Program-made: the position numbers and the translations under genes
The notes under the pieces: generated by a model
The model's database searches: none
What the model was told of the DNA's origin: nothing
The model's input: the letters and a program-made list of their open reading frames with translations, nothing else
In this document: piece after piece, positions 45,707 through 54,967 of the stretch
Numbering within the stretch: position 1 is the stretch's first letter
How the letters are laid out: the number at the start of each line of letters is the position of its first letter
From: Sphingomonas sp. SUN019
GTDB taxonomy: Bacteria > Pseudomonadota > Alphaproteobacteria > Sphingomonadales > Sphingomonadaceae
DNA length: 64,000 nucleotides
Direction of reading: 5' to 3'
NCBI RefSeq assembly: GCF_024758705.1
Contig: NZ_CP096971.1
Coordinates: 124,001 to 188,000 of the forward strand

Positions 45707-47506
45707 ATGCCGCAATATACGCCCCCCGTCCGCGACACGCGTTTCGTGCTGGAGCATGTCGTCGGGCTCGACCGATACGCCAACGTCACAGGCTTTGCCG
45801 CGGCGACGCCGGATACGGTCGACGCCGTGCTGGAGGAAGGCGGGCGGTTCGTCGCCGAGGTGCTGTTCCCGATCAACCAGTCGGGCGATCTGGAGGGCTG
45901 TACGCGGCATGACGACGGCAGCGTGACGACCCCGAAGGGCTTCAAGGAAGCCTATGCGCAGTTCGTCGAATCGGGCTGGGCCACGCTGTCCGCGCCCGAG
46001 GCGTTCGGCGGACAGGGATTGCCGCACGTCGTTTCGACCGCGTTTCAGGAATATATGATCAGCGCCAACATGGCGTTCGCGATGTATCCCGGGCTGGCGC
46101 ACGGCGCGATCGCGGCGTTGCTGGCGAAGGGATCGCCCGAGCAGCAGGCCCAGTATCTGCCGAAGATGGTTTCGGGCGAATGGCTCGGCACGATGAACCT
46201 GACCGAGCCGCAATGCGGCACCGATCTGGGGTTGATCCGGACCAAGGCCGAACCGCAGGCCGATGGTTCCTATGCGATCACGGGCACGAAGATATTCATC
46301 TCGGCGGGCGAGAACGACCTGGTCGACAACATCATCCATCTGGTGCTGGCAAAGACGCCGGGCGCGCCGGATTCGTCCAAGGGCATCAGCCTGTTCGTGG
46401 TGCCGAAGGTGCTGGTGAACGAGGACGGATCGCTCGGCGCGCGCAACGCGGTCACCTGCGGATCGATCGAGCACAAGATGGGCATCCACGCAAATTCGAC
46501 CTGCGTGATGAACTACGACGGCGCGACCGGCTGGCTGGTCGGAGAAGAAATGAAGGGGCTGGCCGCGATGTTCATCATGATGAATGCCGCGCGGTTGGGC
46601 GTCGGCTTGCAAGGGCTGGCGCTTGGCGAAACCGCCTATCAGAATGCGGTGCAGTACGCCGGTGACAGGCGTCAGGGCCGTGCGCTGACGGGGCCGGCTG
46701 AGCCGGGCGAGAAGGCGGACACCTTGTTCGTGCATCCCGATGTGCGGCGGATGCTGATGGAAGGGAAGGCGTGGACCGAGGGGCTGCGCGCGCTCTGCCT
46801 GTGGGGCGCGTTGCAGGTCGATCTGGAGCATAATGCCGGAACTGAGGAGGAGCGCCAGACCGCGGGTGACCTGATCGGGCTGCTGACCCCGGTCATCAAG
46901 GGCGTCGGCACCGACAAGGGCTATGAGATCGCGACGACCGCGCAGCAGGTGTACGGCGGGCACGGCTACATTCGCGAATGGGGGATGGAGCAATATGTTC
47001 GCGATGCACGGATCGCGATGATCTACGAAGGCACCAACGGCGTGCAGGCGATGGATTTGGTGGGCCGCAAGCTGGCGATGAACGGCGGCCGCGCGATCCA
47101 GTTGTTCTTCAAGGTGGTGGGCGAGGAGATCGCTGCGGCGAAGGGCGATGCGGCGACCGCTGATTTCGCCGCGCGGCTGGAGAAGGCGCTGGGCGACCTG
47201 CAGGCATCGACGATGTGGTTCATGGGCAACATGGCGAACCCCAACAACATCGGCGCAGGCGCAGTGCCTTATATGCACCTGACCGGGATCGTCGCGGTGG
47301 GGCTGATGTGGCTGCGCATGGCGGTCGCGGCGGCGAAGCTGAAGGCGGCGGGCGAGGGGGACGCCGCCTTCCTCGACGCGAAGCTGGTGACCGCGCGGTT
47401 CTATGCCGAGCGCGTACTGCCCGAGACCGGATCGCTGAAGCGCAAGATCGAGGGCGGGGCGGACGCGGTGATGGGGCTGCCGCCGGAGATGTTTCGGGCG
47501 GCCTGA
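45707..47506 (+). CDS. Acyl-CoA dehydrogenase with C-terminal extension
   Basis: A 599-residue FAD enzyme of the long ACAD group (like DmdC or FadE-type long-chain dehydrogenases). Seen: MNLTEPQCGTDLGLIRTKA, ITGTKIFISAGENDL, and QVYGGHGYIREWGMEQYVRDARI plus IYEGTNGVQAMDL near the catalytic glutamate, then a C-terminal helical domain. It oxidises an acyl-CoA at the alpha-beta position; chain length unknown. Three bases after the MerR gene. Confidence 0.92.
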   Translation: MPQYTPPVRDTRFVLEHVVGLDRYANVTGFAAATPDTVDAVLEEGGRFVAEVLFPINQSGDLEGCTRHDDGSVTTPKGFKEAYAQFVESGWATLSAPEAFGGQGLPHVVSTAFQEYMISANMAFAMYPGLAHGAIAALLAKGSPEQQAQYLPKMVSGEWLGTMNLTEPQCGTDLGLIRTKAEPQADGSYAITGTKIFISAGENDLVDNIIHLVLAKTPGAPDSSKGISLFVVPKVLVNEDGSLGARNAVTCGSIEHKMGIHANSTCVMNYDGATGWLVGEEMKGLAAMFIMMNAARLGVGLQGLALGETAYQNAVQYAGDRRQGRALTGPAEPGEKADTLFVHPDVRRMLMEGKAWTEGLRALCLWGALQVDLEHNAGTEEERQTAGDLIGLLTPVIKGVGTDKGYEIATTAQQVYGGHGYIREWGMEQYVRDARIAMIYEGTNGVQAMDLVGRKLAMNGGRAIQLFFKVVGEEIAAAKGDAATADFAARLEKALGDLQASTMWFMGNMANPNNIGAGAVPYMHLTGIVAVGLMWLRMAVAAAKLKAAGEGDAAFLDAKLVTARFYAERVLPETGSLKRKIEGGADAVMGLPPEMFRAA

Positions 47507-47507
47507 G

Positions 47508-48770
47508 TTATTGCGTGGCGGTGGGGGTCGGATCGGGCGCCGGCTCCTTCCGCCGCACGCCAGTCAGTTCCGGCGTGGTGCGCGTGACGATGACGGTCGG
47601 CGGGGCGATCGCTCCTTCGCGCGGCGGGGCGGGTCGATCGAGCACCTGCTGCTTCATGCACGGCGACCGGCCGCGGAACTCGCCGCAGTTCCACAACGTG
47701 CGTTCGAACTCCGCCGGGCGGTCGCGGATATAGCTGAACGACATGCCCGCGATCTGTTCGGCGGTCAGCGGCGTGACGAAGCCCATCAGGCCGGGGTCGG
47801 TCCAGCCCATCACGCGGCATTTCGGGCGATCGCCGCATGCCGACAGCGCCATCGCCTGGAACGTGCCCGCCTGCGCCGGGTTGAGCGCGGTCAGGAAGGT
47901 ATCGGGATCGTTCGGCAGCGGCGCGGGCGTGCGGCCGAAGAATGGGACCGCATCGTTCACCATTCCGTCCGCGCTCGCCAGCCCGATCGCCCCGCCGTGC
48001 GCGGTCGACAGCGCCGCCATCTGCGCGACCGGCTGCTCCCCCCCGGCCTGTCCGCGGTTGAACGCGGGCGGGGTGCCCCACCAGCCGGTCCAGCGGAAAA
48101 ACAGGTGCGTGTCGACGATCGCGATCTTGTCGAGGCTCGCGCTCCAGTACGGCACGACCCAGTCGGTGTGATAATGCGTGGCGTAGCCAACGGGCTTGTA
48201 TACTTTGCCCTGCAACGCCGAGGTCGCGATGTCGCGCGCACGGGTCCACGCCGCCTCGGACGGGCGATAGCGCGCCATCGCGCCGTCGCAGGTGAAGGTG
48301 AACTGGCAGCCGGTGCTGCGTTCCGCTCCCTGGAACACGACGCCGCAGATCGTTTTGGGAAAGGCAGGGTGGCGCAGGCGGTTGAGGATCACCTGCGCGA
48401 CCGCCTTTTCGCCGGTCGCGTCGTCCCCCGCCTCGTAATAGACCGCCGCCGCAAGGCAGTCGGTCGCGCGCGCGAAATCTTCGCCGCCGCCGAGGAAACG
48501 GAACGGGCGCGCGGGCGGGTTGGGCGCGGTCGATAGCGGCACCTTCGCGTTGATCGCCTGTGCATCCTCGCGCGGCAGATCGATCAGCTTGAGCGGTTCT
48601 ACGGGGGGAAGTTCGGTCTTCGCCACGACGCGTGTTTGCGGTGTCGGAATGCCGCGTGGCGCGATGGGCGCGGGGGCATAATGGACGACGAGCAGCGGCA
48701 GCGCGATCGCGATGAGGGCGATCACGGCGAGTATGATATTCAGTCGGGAAGGGTGAGAGGCTTCGGTCAA
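47508..48770 (-). CDS. SleB-type cell wall hydrolase
   Basis: A 420-residue membrane-anchored protein: an N-terminal hydrophobic helix (NIILAVIALIAIALPLLVV) and a Hydrolase_2/SleB domain with DCLAAAVYYEAGDDATGEKAVAQVILNRL, CGVVFQG and GATHYHTDWV-like ATHYHTDWVVPYWS. The acidic residue in YYEAG is probably catalytic. Likely cleaves peptidoglycan in the periplasm during remodelling. The 3' end is one base from the convergent acyl-CoA dehydrogenase stop. Confidence 0.88.
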   Translation of the reverse strand: MTEASHPSRLNIILAVIALIAIALPLLVVHYAPAPIAPRGIPTPQTRVVAKTELPPVEPLKLIDLPREDAQAINAKVPLSTAPNPPARPFRFLGGGEDFARATDCLAAAVYYEAGDDATGEKAVAQVILNRLRHPAFPKTICGVVFQGAERSTGCQFTFTCDGAMARYRPSEAAWTRARDIATSALQGKVYKPVGYATHYHTDWVVPYWSASLDKIAIVDTHLFFRWTGWWGTPPAFNRGQAGGEQPVAQMAALSTAHGGAIGLASADGMVNDAVPFFGRTPAPLPNDPDTFLTALNPAQAGTFQAMALSACGDRPKCRVMGWTDPGLMGFVTPLTAEQIAGMSFSYIRDRPAEFERTLWNCGEFRGRSPCMKQQVLDRPAPPREGAIAPPTVIVTRTTPELTGVRRKEPAPDPTPTATQ

Positions 48771-48794
48771 ATGTCTTCAATCACCAAAAAGGCG

Positions 48795-48863
48795 CCACCC
48801 CGGCGAAGGCCGGGGCCCAGTTGCGATTCATGTGCGACTGGGCCCCGACCTTCGCCGGGGTGG
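48795..48863. repeat. Intergenic palindromic repeat, CCCCGGCG family
   Basis: Left arm CCACCCCGGCGAAGGCCGGGG followed by CCCAGTTG and right arm of the same kind form a 29-bp inverted repeat with two mismatches. It lies between cysK and the SleB-type gene, both minus strand. It shares the core and the CCAGTTGC edge with the repeat at 16057-16127. Confidence 0.85.
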
Positions 48864-48872
48864 TAAGCAGGG

Positions 48873-49789
<917 letters not shown>

Positions 49790-49793
<4 letters not shown>

Positions 49794-51064
49794 GGCTGCG
49801 CTGCTCCGTGCTGTGGGGTCAGTTCGAGAATTTCGGGCGGGTCGAACGTCTTTGCAAGTTTCAGTTCGGGAAACAGCCGCGACCATAGAATAGTGATCGC
49901 GATCGCGCCAACGCCACCGGCCACCACCGCGCCGACCGGCCCCAGCAGCGCGGCCATCAGCCCGCTTTCCGCCTCGCCCAATTCGTTAGAGGCCGAAATG
50001 GTCAGCTGCGACACCGCGCTGACCCGCCCGCGCATCTCGTCCGGCGTGTGCAGCTGGATCAGCGACGACCGGACATAGACCGAGACCATGTCCGCGACGC
50101 CCGCCACGATCAGCGCCCCGAGGCTGATCCAGAAATGGGTCGAGACGCCGAAGACCAGGATCGCGAGGCCGAAGATGACGACCGACCACAGCATCTTACG
50201 ACCGACGTCGTTCTTCATCGGATGGAAGGAGAACCATATTGCCGCGCTGGCGGCGCCGATCCCCATGCCTGCTGCGAGCAGGCCCAGTCCGCTCGCGCCG
50301 ACGTGCAGAATGTCGCGCGCATAGATCGGCAACAGCGCCGTTGCGCCGGCGAGCAACACCGCAAAAAGATCGAGCGTGATCGCGGCTAGCACCAGCCGGT
50401 TCCGGCGAACATAGACGAAGCCGTCGACGATTCGCGCAAACGGCCGGTGCGTCCGGTCGACCGCGGGCTGGGGAACCGGACCGATCAGGAAGATCATCGC
50501 CAGCGCAACCGCGAACAGCGCCGTTATGGTAGCGTAGGCGAAATCAGGATGGATCGCGAAGAGCAGTCCGCCAAGACTTGGCCCCGCGATCGTCCCGACC
50601 TGCCATGCGATCGAACTGATCGCGATCGCGGTCGGCAGGCTTTCGCGCGGCACCAGATTGGGCGCGAGCGCCGAATAGGCGGGGCCGGCGAAGGCGCGTA
50701 CGACACCCATCAGCACCGCCGCGCCGAAAAGGGCGGGCAGGCCGAGCGCGCCCTGCCAGGTCAGGAAGCCCAGCAACGCCGTCGCCAGCATGAGCAGCGC
50801 CGTGGTCACGCGAACGATCCAGCGCCGGTCGACACTGTCCGCCACAAGCCCGACCAGCGGGGTCAGCAGCATCAACGGCACGAACTGCGCGACGCCGATC
50901 ATCCCGAGGAGAAACGCCGCCTCGCGGATGTCCATCGTTTGCCGGGCCAAGCCATACACCTGCCAGCCGATCAGGATCGCCAAAGCGCTGGAACCGACAG
51001 TGCCGGTAAGCCGGGAGAGCCAGTAGAAGCGGAAATTGGCGATACGGAAGGGATGCGTGGCCAT
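49790..51064 (-). CDS. MFS transporter, EntS-like
   Basis: A 424-residue inner-membrane major facilitator protein with about twelve hydrophobic segments. Start [19 protein letters not shown] and [18 protein letters not shown] resemble EntS/siderophore-exporter type MFS proteins. The substrate is not known. Its location directly upstream of cysK and the ATGA coupling suggest a role in sulfur compound or cysteine export, but this is inference. Confidence 0.85.
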
Positions 51065-51121
51065 GCGCTGCGCGGCTTAGGCGGGGCGGGCGGTGTCGGC
51101 AACCACCGCACGCCACACACG

Positions 51122-51151
51122 TTGCGCGTCTCGTATCTCCCGGACTATAGC
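51122..51151 (+). promoter_or_regulatory. Possible promoter of pdhAB
   Basis: TTGCGC (51122-51127) and TATAGC (51146-51151) with an 18-bp spacer form a plausible sigma70-type promoter 47 bp before pdhA. Weak evidence, since GC-rich alphaproteobacterial promoters are poorly conserved. Confidence 0.35.
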
Positions 51152-51198
51152 CCCGGCCTCCCCTACGGAAACACCCCGTAAAGCTTGAGGCAGAACCT

Positions 51199-52239
51199 GT
51201 GGCAAAAGCCCCCCGCGCCAGCGCAGCGCCCCCCGCGCCGAACCGCGAACGCCCGTCCGAACCCGCACCGTATGAGGCGACGAAGGACGAGCTGCTGCAA
51301 TTCTATAAGGACATGCTGCTGATCCGCCGGTTCGAGGAGAAGGCGGGGCAGCTGTACGGCCTGGGGCTGATCGGTGGCTTCTGCCATCTGTATATCGGGC
51401 AGGAGGCGGTCGCGGTCGGCCTGCAATCTGCGCTGACCGACAAGGATTCGGTCATCACCGGATATCGCGACCACGGCCATATGCTATTGTGCGGTATTCC
51501 GCCGAAAGACGTGATGGCCGAGCTGACCGGGCGCCAGGCGGGCATCTCGAAGGGCAAGGGCGGCTCGATGCACATGTTCAGCGTCGAGCATAAATTCTAC
51601 GGCGGGCACGGCATCGTCGGGGCGCAGGTGTCATTGGGCGCGGGGCTGGGCTTCAGCCACAAGTACAAGGGTGACGGCGGCGTGTGCCTCGCATACTTCG
51701 GCGACGGCGCGGCGAACCAGGGCCAGGTGTACGAAGCGTTCAACATGGCCGAGCTGTGGAAGCTGCCGATCATCTTCGTGATCGAGAACAACCAATATGC
51801 GATGGGCACTGCGGTGAACCGCTCGTCGGCCGAGGACCAGTTGTTCCGCCGCGGCGAGAGTTTCCGCATTCCGGGCCTCCAGATCGACGGGATGGATGTG
51901 CTCGCGTCGCGCGGCGCGGCTGAAACCGCGCTGGAATGGGTGCGCGCGGGCAAGGGGCCGGTCATCCTGGAGATGAAGACCTATCGCTACCGCGGCCATT
52001 CGATGAGCGACCCGGCGAAATACCGCAGCCGCGAAGAAGTGCAGGCGGTGCGCGACAAGTCCGACCCGATCGAGCACGTGAAGAAGCTGCTCGACGCCGC
52101 GGGCGTGAAGGAAGACGAGCTGAAGAAGATCGAACAGGACATCCGCAAGGTCGTCAACGAAGCGGCGGATTTCAGCGAAAGCACCCCAGAGCCGGAGCCT
52201 GCCGAATTGTATACCGACGTGCTGGTGGAGACCTATTGA
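51199..52239 (+). CDS. pdhA: Pyruvate dehydrogenase E1 component subunit alpha
   Basis: 346 residues, TPP-binding half of the E1 heterotetramer that decarboxylates pyruvate. Seen: [27 protein letters not shown], the TPP motif [15 protein letters not shown] ending in [10 protein letters not shown], and [16 protein letters not shown] with the phosphorylation-loop region. GTG start at 51199 follows GAGG. The first base of pdhB is two bases after its stop. Confidence 0.97.
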   Translation: MAKAPRASAAPPAPNRERPSEPAPYEATKDELLQFYKDMLLIRRFEEKAGQLYGLGLIGGFCHLYIGQEAVAVGLQSALTDKDSVITGYRDHGHMLLCGIPPKDVMAELTGRQAGISKGKGGSMHMFSVEHKFYGGHGIVGAQVSLGAGLGFSHKYKGDGGVCLAYFGDGAANQGQVYEAFNMAELWKLPIIFVIENNQYAMGTAVNRSSAEDQLFRRGESFRIPGLQIDGMDVLASRGAAETALEWVRAGKGPVILEMKTYRYRGHSMSDPAKYRSREEVQAVRDKSDPIEHVKKLLDAAGVKEDELKKIEQDIRKVVNEAADFSESTPEPEPAELYTDVLVETY

Positions 52240-52240
52240 G

Positions 52241-53656
52241 ATGGCGATCGACATCAAGATGCCGGCGCTGTCGCCCACGATGGAAGAAGGCACGCTCGCC
52301 AAGTGGCTCGTCAAGGAAGGCGACACGGTGAAGTCGGGCGACATCATGGCCGAGATCGAAACCGATAAGGCGACGATGGAATTCGAAGCCGTCGACGAAG
52401 GCACGATCGGGAAAATCCTGATCGCCGAGGGCACGGATAACGTGAAGGTCGGGACGGTCATCGCGACGCTGGACGCGGAGGGTGAAGACAAATCTCCCTC
52501 TCCCCTTCGGGGAGAGGGCGGGGGAGAGGGGCAACCGGAAGCGGCCTCCTCCGACACTGCCCCTCTCCCCGCAAGCGGGGAGAGGGAGAAGAAGGCCGAA
52601 AGCGGTACCGCGCAACTGGTCAACGACAAGGTCGCGGTCGTTTCCGATCCCGCGATCCCCGAGGGGACCGAGATGGTGAAGACCACCGTCCGCGAGGCGT
52701 TGCGCGATGCGATGGCGGAGGAAATGCGCGCCGACGACCGCGTGTTCGTTATGGGTGAGGAAGTCGCCCAGTATCAGGGCGCGTATAAGGTTACGCAGGG
52801 GCTGCTCGACGAATTCGGCGACAAGCGCGTCATCGACACGCCGATTACCGAATACGGCTTTGCGGGCGTCGGCACGGGCGCGGCGATGGGCGGCCTGCGT
52901 CCGATCGTCGAGTTCATGACCTTCAACTTCGCGATGCAGGCGATCGACCACATCGTGAATTCGGCCGCCAAGACCAACTATATGTCGGGCGGCCAGATGC
53001 GCTGCCCGATCGTGTTCCGCGGCCCGAACGGCGCGGCGTCGCGCGTCGGCGCGCAGCATTCGCAGAACTACGCGCCGTGGTACGCCAGCGTTCCCGGCCT
53101 GATCGTCATCGCGCCGTACGACGCGGCGGATGCCAAGGGTTTGCTGAAGGCCGCGATCCGCACGCAGGATCCGGTCGTCTTCCTTGAGAACGAACTGCTT
53201 TACGGCCGGTCGTTCGAAGTGCCGAAACTCGACGATTGGGTGCTCCCGATCGGCAAGGCGCGGACGATGCGCCAAGGCAAGGACGTGACGATCGTCAGCT
53301 ACTCGATCGGCGTCGGCCTGGCGCTGGAGGCCGCGGAGACGCTGGCGGGCGAGGGGATCGAGGCCGAAGTCATCGATCTCCGTACACTCCGCCCACTCGA
53401 CAAGCAGGCGGTGCTGACGTCGCTCGCCAAGACCAATCGCCTGGTCGTGGTCGAGGAAGGCTGGCCGACCTGCTCGATCGCGTCCGAGATCATCACGATC
53501 TGCATGGAGGAAGGCTTCGACGACCTCGACGCGCCGGTGCTGCGCGTGACGAACGAGGACGTGCCGCTGCCGTACGCGGCGAACCTGGAGAAGCTGGCGC
53601 TGATCACCGCCGACAAGATCGTCGGCGCGGTGACGAAGGTCTGTTACCGCGGGTGA
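52241..53656 (+). CDS. pdhB: Pyruvate dehydrogenase E1 subunit beta with lipoyl domain and palindromic insertion
   Basis: 471 residues. An N-terminal lipoyl domain (about 1-80, lipoyl lysine K43 in ETDKATMEF) precedes the E1-beta catalytic domain from about residue 143 ([13 protein letters not shown] and [13 protein letters not shown]). A lipoyl-bearing PdhB is known in alphaproteobacteria. The interdomain linker is enlarged: residues 85-117 are encoded by a 97-bp palindrome at 52493-52589, giving [14 protein letters not shown] and [12 protein letters not shown] peptide. The frame is open, so the gene should work, with a longer flexible linker. Confidence 0.95.
   Translation: MAIDIKMPALSPTMEEGTLAKWLVKEGDTVKSGDIMAEIETDKATMEFEAVDEGTIGKILIAEGTDNVKVGTVIATLDAEGEDKSPSPLRGEGGGEGQPEAASSDTAPLPASGEREKKAESGTAQLVNDKVAVVSDPAIPEGTEMVKTTVREALRDAMAEEMRADDRVFVMGEEVAQYQGAYKVTQGLLDEFGDKRVIDTPITEYGFAGVGTGAAMGGLRPIVEFMTFNFAMQAIDHIVNSAAKTNYMSGGQMRCPIVFRGPNGAASRVGAQHSQNYAPWYASVPGLIVIAPYDAADAKGLLKAAIRTQDPVVFLENELLYGRSFEVPKLDDWVLPIGKARTMRQGKDVTIVSYSIGVGLALEAAETLAGEGIEAEVIDLRTLRPLDKQAVLTSLAKTNRLVVVEEGWPTCSIASEIITICMEEGFDDLDAPVLRVTNEDVPLPYAANLEKLALITADKIVGAVTKVCYRG
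52493..52589. repeat. GC-rich palindromic element inside pdhB
   Basis: Outer 13-bp arms (52493-52505 and 52577-52589) and inner 12-bp arms (52521-52532 and 52559-52570) are perfect reverse complements. Each side also forms a small hairpin (CTCTCCCC with GGGGAGAG). In frame within the linker. The translated peptide is similar in style to that of the valS element. Confidence 0.85.
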
Positions 53657-53663
53657 GCGACGG

Positions 53664-54377
53664 TCAGGCGGTGTAGAGGTTGCACGTCATGCGCGTGGCG
53701 GCGGGGTTCGGGTTGTAGATCTGGTCGAACACCCGCCGGTCGCGAACGATGAACGATGCGATATAATGGATGCGCGCCGAACCGCCGGGCAGCCAGGTCG
53801 TGTTGACGATCGGCTTGTATTGGTAGTTGATCTCGACGAACATCACGCCTGAATCGTCCGGTGCGGTCACCTTCGATCCAGCATCGCCCATGCCGCCGGT
53901 CGCTATCGTGCCGTCGTTGGCGGTGGTCTTGTCCGTCCCGTCGGTCGTGGTCGTGGTGCCGTAGCTGGAATCGAATCCCGTACCGTTCTTCTTCCCCAGG
54001 CACCGTTGCCAGTGGATCACCTGGTTGCCGTCCTGCTCCTCCAGGCTCGACAGGATGACCCGGCCGCGGTTCGCCAGATCGATGCGCTCGCCCTGGATGC
54101 GCGTCGCGGCGAGCACGTCGTTCACGTCGATTTCGCGCAGCTGGACCGAATTGTTCGATTGCCGTTCACCCACGCGCGCGGCGTTGTCGGCCAGGTTCAG
54201 CGCGATCTGGCTGACCCGCATGTTGGTCAGCGCAAGGTTGGCGGTTTCCACGCCGTACAGGCCGAGCCCGAGGACTATCGGCAGCGACAGCGCGAATTCC
54301 AGCAGCGCGAGACCGCTGGCGTCGGCGCGCAGTCCGGAAAATCCCGCGCGCACACGTCGAAACGCCACGGCGATCAT
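53664..54377 (-). CDS. TadE/TadF-like pilus assembly protein
   Basis: A 237-residue protein whose N-terminal segment GLALLEFALSLPIVLGLGLYG (around residues 24-44) is the TadE-type hydrophobic helix with the E of prepilin-like GxxxxEF. The rest is a periplasmic domain of unknown fold with a threonine-rich stretch. Start ATG 54377 overlaps the previous gene stop. It is the last of a three-gene Tad operon and convergent with pdhB. Confidence 0.82.
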   Translation of the reverse strand: MIAVAFRRVRAGFSGLRADASGLALLEFALSLPIVLGLGLYGVETANLALTNMRVSQIALNLADNAARVGERQSNNSVQLREIDVNDVLAATRIQGERIDLANRGRVILSSLEEQDGNQVIHWQRCLGKKNGTGFDSSYGTTTTTDGTDKTTANDGTIATGGMGDAGSKVTAPDDSGVMFVEINYQYKPIVNTTWLPGGSARIHYIASFIVRDRRVFDQIYNPNPAATRMTCNLYTA

Positions 54378-54967
54378 ACGCACACCTTCTTGATCGTGGT
54401 GACGACCTGCGACTTGTAGGGCTGATTCTTCAACAGCGTTTTCGATGAAATCGAGGCGTCACCGGCCAACCCGACCAGCTTGGCGACCGGGAAGACGTGC
54501 GGATAGCTGACCGTCATCGTGTAGAGCGTGACGTCCTCGGCTCCGCCCTGACCGGTGCGGCCCGGATCCGTATCATATCTGTCGTTCGCGTTGACGTCGT
54601 CATAGCATTCGCCCGCCTGCCGGATGCCGTCGCTGTTCTTGTCGTCGAAATATTCGGGCTTCACGAGCGAGAAGCTGGAATAGCTCTTGCGCGTCGACGT
54701 CCAGGTGCCGTTCTTGACGATGTTCCCGACGATCGCCTTGACCTTGTCGTCCAACGTCGATGTATTGTCCGCGCCGCCCTCGATCGCGGAATCGCGCGCG
54801 GCCTTTTGCACCGCACCGTCGAGGATCGACTGCGCGTAGGCCTGATGCATCAGATCGCCCAATCCCATCAGCAGCGCCATCATCACCGGCGCGACGATGG
54901 CGAATTCGATGACCGTGTTGCCGCGCCGGTCTTCCGCAATCCGAAGCGCGAAACGGGCTGGTCTCAT
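54374..54967 (-). CDS. TadE-like pilus assembly protein
   Basis: A 197-residue TadE-family protein. MRPARFALRIAEDRRGNTVIEFAIVAPVMMALLMG carries the prepilin-like GNTVIEF processing site and hydrophobic helix at about residues 16-35. The C-terminal half is periplasmic and has cysteines in the ECYDD region and at the C-terminal VCV. ATGA overlaps with both neighbours couple all three genes. Confidence 0.85.
   Translation of the reverse strand: MRPARFALRIAEDRRGNTVIEFAIVAPVMMALLMGLGDLMHQAYAQSILDGAVQKAARDSAIEGGADNTSTLDDKVKAIVGNIVKNGTWTSTRKSYSSFSLVKPEYFDDKNSDGIRQAGECYDDVNANDRYDTDPGRTGQGGAEDVTLYTMTVSYPHVFPVAKLVGLAGDASISSKTLLKNQPYKSQVVTTIKKVCV

Noticed and set aside
44984..47278. A 764-codon minus-strand open frame opposite hisI-MerR-acyl-CoA dehydrogenase
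   Set aside because: It is antisense to recognised genes and has a basic, low-complexity composition without signal or domain.
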